Positions 40,301 through 52,300 of a stretch of DNA of 64,000 nucleotides are shown here, piece after piece; the stretch's first letter is position 1, and each line of letters starts with the position of its first letter. Position numbers and translations under genes: made by a program. The notes below the pieces were generated by a model. The model searched no databases and was not told where the DNA came from. It worked only from the letters and a program-made list of their open reading frames with translations. The stretch covers positions 12,512,368 through 12,576,367 of the forward strand of contig NC_059481.1 of the NCBI RefSeq assembly GCF_018139145.2, given 5' to 3'. The stretch comes from Gymnogyps californianus (lineage: Eukaryota; Chordata; Aves; Accipitriformes; Cathartidae).

Positions 40301-43300
40301 AATCACAGTTTTCTAAATGGTTTTAAATTATTGGTCCTGTGCAGTAAACTGAAAAGGTGGTAAGGAAAGATGATTTTTTTTACGTTCCTGTTAGCTATGA
40401 TGCAATCTCTAAAAAGGTACCTTTAGCAGATGCTTGATTTTAAGGAGACTAACAACATACACCTGTCTATTTTTAAACATATGCTACCCAGATGGAAAGT
40501 TGCACACGCTATAAAAATACGTTGAGCCAGGAAAAGACTGTCTTTAGGAACAGGTCACAGTGGGGTGAAAGAGGGCAGGTATGTAAGTGGAAGCAGGGAA
40601 GTCTTTTAAGCACCATTAAGCTAATGGAACTATGAAATAACATGCTGGGCCTCGCAATAATGCTTTAAAAGAAATTCTCATTGGTAAGTGCCTTAGGATA
40701 GGCTTTTTTTTCCCCTTTCTGCTTTAGGTCATTCTAGAATTTCGTACTGTTTGCAGAAAGCTCCATGTAAGTAAAAATGCCAACACAACATATCCCTACT
40801 GGCATTAGCGTAGAACATTTTAATGTCAGTCTGTCCTACAGCAAGTGAGCTCTTGATCATCCTCACAAAATTATCCTTCTCAGGTTCTGTTCCTTTCCCT
40901 TCCCTTCTGGACAGTCATTCTTTTGCTTGTTATTTTTTTTTCTTTCTCTATTTTTATTGTAGCCTCTGAGTGCTTTCCTGTACTCTATTAAACAGTATGT
41001 TTAAAGACACTTATGTTCTGCAGAACACTCGCAATTCCAAAGGAAATTAACTTGTACTTTATACTTCAGAAAACTCACACAGTAGGTGCTGCAGGATGAA
41101 TATGAGCATTAGTGAATGCTGTGCTCTCCCTTGCTTCACCGTGTGTGGTTCGCTTCACTGTCAGCTATAGAGTAGTGCCAAGAATGTCTGCAACTGGAAT
41201 ACCATATAGTTAATCAACGAATGTTTGTTAAGTGTGGAAAGATGCTCAGATGACATTATAGAAATGTAAAGTGTAAGAAAGTGATGTTGCTATATAAGGG
41301 CTAAGTATTCCTATACTTACTCCTAGACAGACTTCCTTTTATTTATATTTGTGCCATCATTTACTAAGTGTGTTTTCCTCTCGGTTACTTACAGTTCTCC
41401 AGCGTGCCTGTGTTAAACAATAAAGGACAATAAAGCCTACAGAGGCTATATCCTGGCAGTTAAGAGCCAGCTGCATGATGTCCACATCTTTAATCCATCT
41501 AGTCAGAGATCATCAAGAAAATATCCAACTGTGGGATCAGTATCGGGATTACTTTTGTACATTAAATAGATGGGATTTTTTCCCGTTTCTGTTCTGTGTC
41601 CATTACAATTTGAGCTGCTGCAGCTAGACTGTTTTCAAAAACCATTTCTGTTTGCCCATAACATTTTTCCCAGTGCTGTTAGAATTGAAACTTTGCTATA
41701 AGCAGTATAGACCTTTCCAACTGGCCACTGGCCTGACGGGGTCAGTTTCTGTTTGGAACATTTGACCTGTAAAACCCCAGCATAGTTAGCGCATCTAAAT
41801 TACAGCATCTCCCTTGGGGCATAGAAATGGGAACAGATGTGACAATACACATGACATATTTCTAGAGGGGATTATTTATTAAAAAAGGAAGCAGAAAAAT
41901 TCTTGTTGCCTTGTAGAACATTATTTTTTGTAAATTCTTAGTTCTGTTTAACTTCTGGTAATAAAATCTAGGGGATGCTGAACATTAGGATTAAAGTATG
42001 AGGAAAAAAATTTCCATTCATTTAGCGCCTTGAAGCAGATTTAAGAACATGTCACAAACATGCACCAACGTAAGAGATATTCAGTATTTAAGTAAAACAA
42101 ATGAAGCAATAATTGTTATTCTAACTTATCAATAAGTAAACTAAAATACAATTACATAAAGGCTGTGGAGTTCTAGGTACTCAGAGCATTTGAAAAGCAG
42201 GCCAGAAGTGACTTAATCAGTCTTTTACAAGAAAATTTTCTCACCCTGATTTCTGCATTAGCCACTAGACAGTGCTGCTTCTTTCTCTACTACTGAACAT
42301 ACAAAACTGTGTTTTAGATGGCGACAGAGTCACATGATAAGGATTTTGATTGGATTTTGTTTGTTCTGCTCTACTAAGCCTCACATAAATCTTAGCAAGT
42401 CACTAGATGGCACCAAAAGTAGTTAATTTTTATATACCGTAATAAAGCAAAACTGGAAGAGCCCCTGCAAAAGCACTGTTGGAGGAGAGCAGGAGGGTGA
42501 GAATCTATAGCAGATAGTTGGGCAGCAGATCTGCTTAAATTTCATGCTGTAACTTTGCACAAAGCAAAGCAAATACTTTTCAGACATATATGTAAATCCC
42601 ATGATTTTTTTAACCCAGGAAGTTAAATGGCTTTGCTGAATTGAGGCGTAAATGATTTCAAACCAATCTCACTCAAAACCAGTGTTTATTGAAAAGGATA
42701 ACAAAACACATTGGGTGAAATCTTGGCCCTGTTGATGAGGGGTTTTAACACTGCTTTGAATAGGAAAAGGATTTCATTCCCTGGTCTTGCTGCACTGGTT
42801 TAAACTCTCTGCAAACATACAGCCTGATCTGGCATACTTGGAAGCTTTAATCTCAATTTAAACGGTGCAGAACTGGAGGTGTGTCAGGTAATTACGAATA
42901 CAGTAAAACGACGTTGGTACGTACCCGCTAATCTGTGTCTTACTCTGTAGTAATCTGTTGAAATTAAAGGTGGTACGTCGATAGGATCCCACAATGACCG
43001 CTTAGTATTCTTCTGTAATTCATAACATTAAAAATATTCCACCTGATAAGGAAAGCTGCTTTACTCAACCATTTTCATTAGGCACATGAGAGCATCAACA
43101 CATGTAGCAACCTTCCAGAGAAAAGCCTCTCTGATATATTTCCTTTTAGGATTCTGGTGTGTTGAAGTAACTACTGTCAATTGCCAAAACATCACAAAGA
43201 TACACAAAGCATGACATCATTGTCTGGAGTGGGAAAAACATCTATAACTAATTAGCATCATAGCAATCATGTAGGAACGGAGCGGATTCTGACTAACACA

Positions 43301-46300
43301 TCGTAACCTTCCTGTAAGGCTCAAAACTTCCTTTAAATTGGATGTTAAAAGAACGTACTTAAAATTTACTTTAAACTCTAGAGATTGAGAAAGGTTACTT
43401 TTAATTCTCCCGCACAAATCTTATGCCCACTTTCATATTTTTAAGGCTCTTATGAGAAATGGTTTTAGTGACAACCTCAAATGTTCATCAGAAAACTCCA
43501 GGAGCATATTGGAATGGTCAAACTGAGTTTTAAATGTTAGAGCAAATTCTAACAGTACAGAAAGAGACTTCTTAGGGACTTTTAGTGTTACAATATCGTA
43601 GCATTTGTATAAGCAATTGTCTGAATGTGATTGTGAAAGGTTAAGAAGTGCTTGAAGTAAGAACATCCATGGAAAAGGATAAATCACTGATTTGATATCA
43701 CACAAATAATGCCAGTAGGGCTTTTACAGACAATATCTGATTTGAGGGAAGAATATCTGTCATTCACAGACCTTTCATAAATAAATATGATGATTATCTG
43801 CTGTGTACTGATAGAAAGTAGCTTCTGATGGTTCCCAATTAAGAAATGAAAAGAGCAAATGGGTCTTAAAGGTGCTTATGGACAATTAAATAGTTTTAAT
43901 CAGGAAGGCACAATGTTGTCTGTTTTATTTTTTGAATTTTAGCTTCTCTCAAAGTCAAAAGGCTTGGACTGGAAAAAAATGTTGAGACTCCATGATGTGC
44001 AAACCAAGCTAGGAGTTAGCTTAGAGGAAATGCTGACCATTGTCGAGGAGGTATTACATCCTGAGCCTTACAGCACAGAGGAAATTTGTAAATGCCTGGG
44101 AATTAGCCTGGAGGAGCTCCGCTCTCAGATCCTTAGTCAAAACACGCAAGATGGTAAGCATATATGAAATGGTGAGTTCTAGTGTACAATGTTTGTATTA
44201 TATAAAAAGTTTATGTATTAATAAGTAGTGCAAGTGGAAGTCTTGCCAGAATACTTCCCCAGAGTCTTGGGTGGCAACTGAGAGAACTGATACCATGATT
44301 TTCATTCTAACTTTAACTTAAAATAGAGCAAAACTTTGATTTTGATTGAACTGTTTCTAAAATGGTAGAAGTAGCAGATCAGTTACCATTTTAGATTAGC
44401 CTGTGCTGTTTGAGAGTCATCTCTAAATCACCCAGGTTTTATTCTAGGGAGAAGTCTAAACTAGGCTTCCTTTTTAGGCAATAGCTCTAACAAAACCAAA
44501 CATTTTGGATGGTTACAGCATCATTAAAATGAATCCTGTTTGCTCTCCCTTAACTGGTGTTAAAGACCAGCATAGATGGAGCTTGTGTTTCTGTTTTTGA
44601 ATTGATAAATACATGATCACTTCATAAAAACATGCACTGGACAGCAAGTCATCTAGGTCTCTCCTGAGAAGGAAGTTTCTGTCACTATCAATATTTCTTT
44701 TCTTTTAGAAAAATGTTGGTGGAGGTGAACAATTTACTATTTAAAGTATTTGCCATGTATTATGATTATACCATGCAGTCATGAGCATTGGCACACATGG
44801 AATGGATCCTGGATGCATATAGTAGGGTTGCTAATAATACTGAATAATAGAGCATTTATGAAACAATTAATTTGCATTCACAACAAGTTTCCAGTTGAGA
44901 TCAGAATCTATCTTTAAGAACTTAAAATAATCCTTGCTTCCTTGTTTCCATTCTGTAGCCTTAATACCTCTACTGTTTTGTAGTTGAATTATATCCTTAC
45001 CAGTCCTTCCCAAGACTGCTTTCAGGGACATATATATTTGCTGTATATAAATCAGTAACATATCTATGTATACTGATGCTTATATTTAAATAATGTGTAT
45101 ATCTGGAACGATTGTAAACTTTATATATTGACCAAGGACCAGGTCCTGAATCTATAACCTGTTTTGCACCCCAGTGGTAGCAGAGAGTATGAAACTATCT
45201 TATTGTCTAATTACACTGCCAGAGGGTGCCAGGATGGAATAGGATATCTTAATCCAGCTCTTTATCGCCATAGAAAGAGTTATGATAACTGTGCTGTACG
45301 TACATGAGGAATATACTGAACCATGTACCTGCACTCTGTAACGTTTTCATGGGAAGCTACAAAGTTGTAAATCTTTTACACTGTCCCCTTACTCTCCCCT
45401 TCATGAAGCAATACAAGACTATTAACTTACAGATGTTTATACTCCTTATACCTGGTTTATAAAACAAAATTCTACAGTTCTGTAGAATTGAATTGTTTAT
45501 ACAGGTTATTTTGATTTTTTTCAAAAAGCAAAGTCTGGATAAAAAATTTAAACATAAAAGCTATAGAAGAAACTCAAAGGAAATTTTATACTGTGGCTCT
45601 GAGCAGCGTTTGCAGATGTTTGCCGAACAGAATCTCTTAAACTTGCATGACCGTGATTTCATTTGATAAGACCAATTAAAATGGGTTATGCTGAAAGCCT
45701 CTTTGCATGTACAATATAAAATTAAATAACAGATTTCTGTAAAACTATATGCAAAGAAGAAACAAGACAGACACAGAAAGAAGGAATCTAAATCCACTGT
45801 TTGTTTTTGTTACACACTAAACAAATTACATTTTATGTTGGCTTTGGAAAACCAGAGGCTGTTTGACAAAAGTATTTTTCTTATTTCCCCTCTACTTTCC
45901 CACTATATTTTAATGACAATGCCTGGCTTCCTCATGTGAAAGAAAACATACCGACAAATAAGTAATCTCTGCAGAGAATTTCAGAATGTTGAACTTCTTT
46001 GTTCAACATGAAGAAAGAGCCATAACATTTAGGGTATCTTTCTTCCTTTGTGCACATTTTATCAACTTTTCTGATAAAGTATTATAATGCTAAGGGTAGA
46101 TTATTTGCATGAGAATTACTGTTTAGATCATTTACTGGATTCTGAGTTTTCTTTGTGGCTGAATATAAACTGTCAGTAGTTTTAATTTTTTGTATTTATC
46201 AAAACCCAGTGGTAGTTACAAATAATATTTTATACTGGCATTGTATCTCACGTTTAAGGATCTGAAAGTGCTATGTAAATATTATTTTAGCCTTAAGTCT

Positions 46301-49300
46301 AGCTTCCCCTCCTCTACTCCTCCAGTGATGGTACTGTATACTTACATAAAGTTTTATAAATGTATAAGGCTGACCAGATAAAAACTCCACATCCCAAAGA
46401 AAAATGGTGTGGACAGGCTTTGGGCAAGTCCCAGGCCGGGTCTGGAAGCACACAGCAACTTTGCATCCCTTGTACAGGCAGGTCCTCAAGGATTTCTGCA
46501 GTTCCCCACTGTACAGCCTACTTGTTCCCCAGGTTTGGAGAAGTACAGACGGTGCATAAAGCCTCTCTAAACTTCTTGCAGTTGTTCCTTGGCCAACTCA
46601 AAACCCGGAATTTAAATGTCCCTTGCAAATGTTTACACACGGATTGCACTTGTGGCTTCTGAACATCTCTAGAAAAAATAATATTTATTACTTTCTAAGG
46701 TGCCCTGTGCCATAATTTTGGCTTGGACTTGAGTGCTTCACAGAACATTTAGTGTGTGGTGATTGTGGGACATTAAATATTTATAAGCTTCACCACAAAA
46801 GGATATTCTCCTGTAAAACAGTGTATTCCTTTAACCATGAAATGTTTTTTTCCTTCTTAAATGAGATATTTTTAAACCCATTTTTCCTTTTCATGTATAA
46901 AATTGTAATCTAATTTTGACATTTAAACCTGGGAATGAAATCGCCATGGGAGGAGCAGGCATCCATTTGCTGTGTGGATTTGGTCGTTTAACTGCCCTCC
47001 TGTTTGTCCCCTGGAAGGAGACTTCTGAATCTGTGCCGTAGCTTCAATGAGTGGTGCTTGAATAGCCTTTCGTTCCCACTGCCAAGTAATTTGTATTAAT
47101 GGTGATCTCAGTGCAGGAACAGTTTCAACTTCATTTGCACAGACAGGCGTACGTGAAGGTGGACTCTCAGATGTTCTGTCAGGCTGCTCTGGGATACATA
47201 AAGCTTAGTCGTGTGCATTTGTAGAGTGCCCTTGCCTGACATGGACAGAAGTTACCTCCAAACTGGTAGACCTAAGAGCATTTCCCAGGTCGAGGGTCCA
47301 GGTGCCTACTCCAGCCTCAGCCTGATCCATGTCATGGAGAAATTTGGGAACATACCATCCCCTTCCACAAAAACGTGGTTTACTTGGGATGAGCCCCAGA
47401 GAGGTGGCTGCTCCAGGAAGATGCCATACAGCTACCTGGAGGATGCAGGCCTTTGGAGTGTGCCACAGGTTAGGCACAGACACTGAATGGTCTAGGTTAG
47501 TTGCAAAAGCCTTGCTAAAGCTAGCATTCCTCTGGAGGAAGAACCACTTTAAACCAGTAGTTATCATAATCTCGAAGCAGGTGTCTACTAAATGCGTCAC
47601 TGAATCTAGCAATGACTCGTCCCCTGGTTTATTTTCAGAAAGCCAGATTGCAAACAGTTACTTGAGCAGTCCCAGTAGAGTAACTGTTCCCCACTTCGAG
47701 TAGGGGGTTCACAATCTGGCTCAAATTAAAGCCATCTGGCAGCATTTTCTTATATACATTATGAGCCAGAAACCTTCACCCTCATCATGTTCAATCAGCA
47801 GGATGCCTAACAGAGAAGGGTACTATTCCACATGAGTAATGGTGGTAGAAACTGTCCCCTACATGATTTCGCGTCGGTGAGTTTTTCCTGTTGTAAATTT
47901 CTAACAGTCTCATCAGCCATGTGTAGCTCATTAATCTGCAATGAAACATATCTTAAGAAGCTGCCAAAGCAACTAGAAAAAAATATATAGCCCGAAGAGG
48001 TTGGTCTTTAGCTAAAGGTCAGATAGAATTGTACAGGAAGCCTCTAAAGAAAGGAATCTGCTGAAGTTGAAGCTGTAACAAATAATATGAGTTGCTGAGA
48101 AGCCACAATGTTCAATTACAAAGAAAAAAATAATCCCTGTAAATGGAGTGGACAGGTTTGCACAATTTTTGTAAAGCTAAAATTAAAAATATGACCATAC
48201 AGTTGAAAACCCACAGTAAACATTTCTGTTATATTTAATTAACCCACAGTTACTTGGGACTAATAGCCCAGGACTTTTGTTTGTTTTTAAGAGATTTTAT
48301 ATGGATTTTGGACAAACTTGCATTAATGTTAGTCTGCTGTGTCTTAACAACTTGGAAGGTTCTTGCTGCAGTGCGAGCTATTAGTGCACTGGAAACTGTC
48401 ACCATTTCTTTCAAGGGCATTTGGTGGTTTGTAAGTGAATTGAATCTACCTGTTCATGGATGACATTACAGAAATCCTCTGCAGAGGAGAACGCTAGGGT
48501 GCAGAGAATCCACAAAGGGTCAGCAAGAGTTGCTGACATTCTCTGAAAAATAGATAAGGACTGGTCATACAAAGCAGTTCACAGTGGAGGAGGTTCCTTG
48601 TAGAAGATTTACTGTGTCCTCTTTGAAACTTCAGAACCACAGTTAGTGAGGCTATGACCTGGAAGGTGGATTAGCTGCTCCAATAGCAGGCTGAATACAG
48701 GTGAAATGTGTTAAAAACTTAGTGATAAAATGTCACTAAGAGCAGACCCAGGTATAGGATTCATTGTCCTCCTTAAAGTTTTCTTTGGTCTCATTTTGAC
48801 TTTTCAGGTTTACTTTAGTTTCTTCTGATCTGTATCTGTTTCAATCCATAAAAGGTATCGCTCACCCTCACTTGAGTCTACAAGAAACTTTTTCTGTGTG
48901 CAGCTGATACCATACAAAATAAATCACAGTCTCCATACTGTCTTTTCAGAAGGGGACAAAAGAGACCCTGAGATTCTGATCGTGTGAGTGTGTCTAGGTC
49001 TAAAATCAGACAGTTCATTCCTGCACGGCAGCGAGCTACGCAGAACGTGGCAGAGAGGGAATGTGTAGTGATTTTCAAAGAACAGTTTTTGAGAGCATGA
49101 TTCTGGTCAGAGACCAGATCCTCAGCCGATACAAATCTCCATCAGTCAAAATGGCGCTACGTCATTTTAAACAAGCAGAGCACCTGGACTGGATATTGCC
49201 CGTTACTTGAGACATGCCCTAGACAATTACTCTGAGGTCAGCGTGGCAGCCAGCTAGTTTTATTGCACCAGAGGTTTTAGGTTCCTCTCTAGTCACCAGA

Positions 49301-52300
49301 GCAATGGGTACCACAGGGCAATCCGGGTTTCGGGTGGGATAAACGGTTCCCTAACCTGCCCTTTTCACTGACAGAAGATGGAGCTGAAGGTACCTATACC
49401 CCTAATTTGAAAATAAATTTAAGCAGGAGAAACCAGGCCTTTATAGTTTACTGGATTAGGAAAGTATATTTACATTTTCAGTCAGATTAAGTACCTAATT
49501 TCCATACACTATAGCAGATTTAAGGATCCACATGCTTTTAAGAATCGGGCATTAGTTCTCTAAACCCTGCTTTTTTGCTCTCCTTTGAGCACCACAGAGG
49601 GTAAGACCATATAGCCCAGTCCTGTGCAACACCGAAGGTTTACTTTGAGGGCTTCAGTTTTTCCTCTTTCAGAGCACTCCAGCCCTAGCTCAGATATAAA
49701 CTAATCAGTCGTGCGCACTTTGGTTTTGTTTCTTTTAACCGTGACAGAGTATGGCTTAGGAAATCAGTCCTTTTTAATTGTAAAAAATGTGGCTGCATGA
49801 AGCATGCAGATTCGAATCAGTTTCTGCACTCTTCTAAAATCACAGCCTCCATAGCTCTTTGGCTTGTCCTATTAATTCAGATTTTATGTATGTGGAGGTA
49901 ATATACAGGCTGTGATGTAGCAAGGAGATTCCAATATAGATGTAATTTTTGGAAATATCATGTGTGCTCTGCTGTCTTTTATTATATAGAGATGGTTAGT
50001 TGGACTACCCATTCAAACAGAAGAGATACCTGAGGGTTTCTCTATTACCAGAGGCATTGGGTGTTGAAAGCCAAAAATATGTGAATCGTTTCATTATTTT
50101 AGAATAGGACTTACAGAGTACAGAGGTGTTTGCTGTCCTGAAGATAATTTTACCTGAACGGTACACTGCCAGAGAGGAAAGGCAAACTATAAAAAAAATT
50201 TTTTAAACACAAACGTAATTTTCTGAAATAAAATGCTGCCTGTAACCAGCCAATAGCTAATGTAATGATACCAGCCTTTAACCAATACTAATTCGGTAAA
50301 CGTCCACAAAGGAGTCTGAAAATAACGTACAGTGGCTCTTTCTCACTTGAGAACTGCCCGAAAGGATTGCTTTTGCATCGAGAGAAAGCCAGTGTCAAGG
50401 TAGGAAATTTTCCCCTACACGGAGTGGCTCTCCTGGGAGCGAATGCTGTCAAGGACACAGCTCAGATCGTTTGGCTGGCAGCCAGTAGCTGGAGCGCCCA
50501 TTCTGGCTGCCAATTCATAACATGACGAGCACAACGCAACCCCAGAGATTTTTAAGGTAATCTGGCCAGTAGAGCATTGCTCTACCAAAGGGTGGTCTCC
50601 GAATCAATCACAGCCTTTGGCAAGTCTGTTGCCTTACAATTGAAACCAGACATGTTTTCAGTTCATTCTTTGGGTTACTACTGTTCAATGGTGATTTACA
50701 AGAGAGTGTGAGCTATGGCAATCTCTCACGCAACTTTAGATATTCCCTAAACGAATGCACATTTAGAAATCTCCTTGCTCTAAAACAATAGCTTTTAAGA
50801 AGAGAATATTTAAAGAGAAACCATCCTTAAAAATAGGCCAAGCCGCCTTTCTTCAACATTCAAAAATACTGAGGCATCGCTCTGCAAAACACGGTGCAAG
50901 TAACTCCAGCAGCAACAAAATACAGTGGGGTAAAACACACCTCTAAATGGGAAACCAAACTATGCTCGTCCTGTGTGATCACTCTCAAGGTGATGTTTCT
51001 GGGGGCACTCCATTTTCTCATTTCTGTCCTCGTTTGAAGTGCATTCAGAAGGCCTGTGCAAAAGACAGCAACACAGGGTTTGTCAGTAGCAGGCTGTATT
51101 GAATTACAAAATAAATATCACCAGAAGCAATATCACCAGCAGTAGCAGAACACTGCTATGTTCAATGTTTCTCTATCATTTTAGACTACTTGTGTCTCTC
51201 TCAGCACTGTATTTTCAGTATTTACAGTTGTGATTTACACTTACTCTGGAGAAATAAAAAGGGATTATACAGGTGCTGATGAAGTTTTAGTCTGTAAGGG
51301 TTGCAATCTGGAGTGTACATACGAGAGACTTAATACTGGACACAATTTTATTTCCAGTCTTTCAAGGAAGATTTCTGCATATACTTGCAAATGTAGATTG
51401 CTGAAATCATCAGAAGTGGTTCCAGAACTTGGCTGTCTCCACAGAACAGCCAAGCAGGAACACCATGTGTCTGGGTGAGATAGCGAGTTCTGTTTTGAAT
51501 ACAGGGCTTGTCTCTCCTCTCCTTTTACCTCTACTCGAGTGTTTCATCGGCCATTTTAGAAAGCAAGAGAGACCAGAAGCTGAAATGAGGAGAGAGACCT
51601 TGCTCTAAAAGAGAATTTACATGTAGAAAGAAAATGAGGGATGTGCTGAGGTGCTATAAAAAGAGTGTGCTTGAGTTGTGATGAAATAAGGAAACATACT
51701 GCAGTAGGCGCTCCACATAGAGAATAAAGTCCACTTATCTAATCTTTACCACCCAAACAGCTCAAGTAAACCCATTTAATTATAATTTCAGTTATGTCAC
51801 GCATGCTTCTGGTGAACAGTACTTCCTCAATAGCGGCCATGGTATTAAAGCAAACAGAACTATGGAGAGAAAAACAATGAACTACAACACGAACGTGGGA
51901 AAGGCAGATCAATTCTCAGATATTAGTTGCAAACCAAACCCTCCTGTAAATAGGAGTAGCTTGAGGAGCCTTTAACCACAGCCATCCCCTTCTTTTTTAT
52001 GCCCCGCTGTTCAGGCTTGGTGGAGGTCTCTATCCCGACGGCCACACAGGTTTGGGCACCCCCCCCACCCTTCCCAGAGGAACTGCTTTTTCATTGCACA
52101 ATAGAAAGATTTTAGCCAAAATCCTTGCACTAGCCTTTGATCTTAGTAGGTCAATACCTGTCTAGGCTTGACATCTCTTCACATCCACGCAGGCAGCACT
52201 GACACTCCGGCTGGTAACACACACCAAAAATAAACCCTGAAAACCAAACTGAAAGCACCTGTGCTCTTCACTGTACCTTTAATCTAGTATTATTTACAGT

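Larger units (their letters stand above)
38917..43942 (+). other. GALK2: GALK2 intron 7
   Basis: A 5026-base intron, acceptor TTTTTTGAATTTTAG. It contains an A17 run (39840-39856) and a possible MIR-like copy (42010-42300). Otherwise it is unremarkable AT-rich sequence. Confidence 0.8.

Noticed and set aside
47205..47612. 135-codon - strand frame in GALK2 intron 8, opposed by 91- and 124-codon + strand frames
   Set aside because: Open on both strands at once with no recognisable motif. It has no clear splice or poly(A) context and sits in a locally GC-richer stretch where stops are rarer.
49809..49818. GATTCGAATC as a possible tRNA T-arm
   Set aside because: It is a simple 10-base palindrome. 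No matching A box, acceptor stem or T-stem partner surrounds it.
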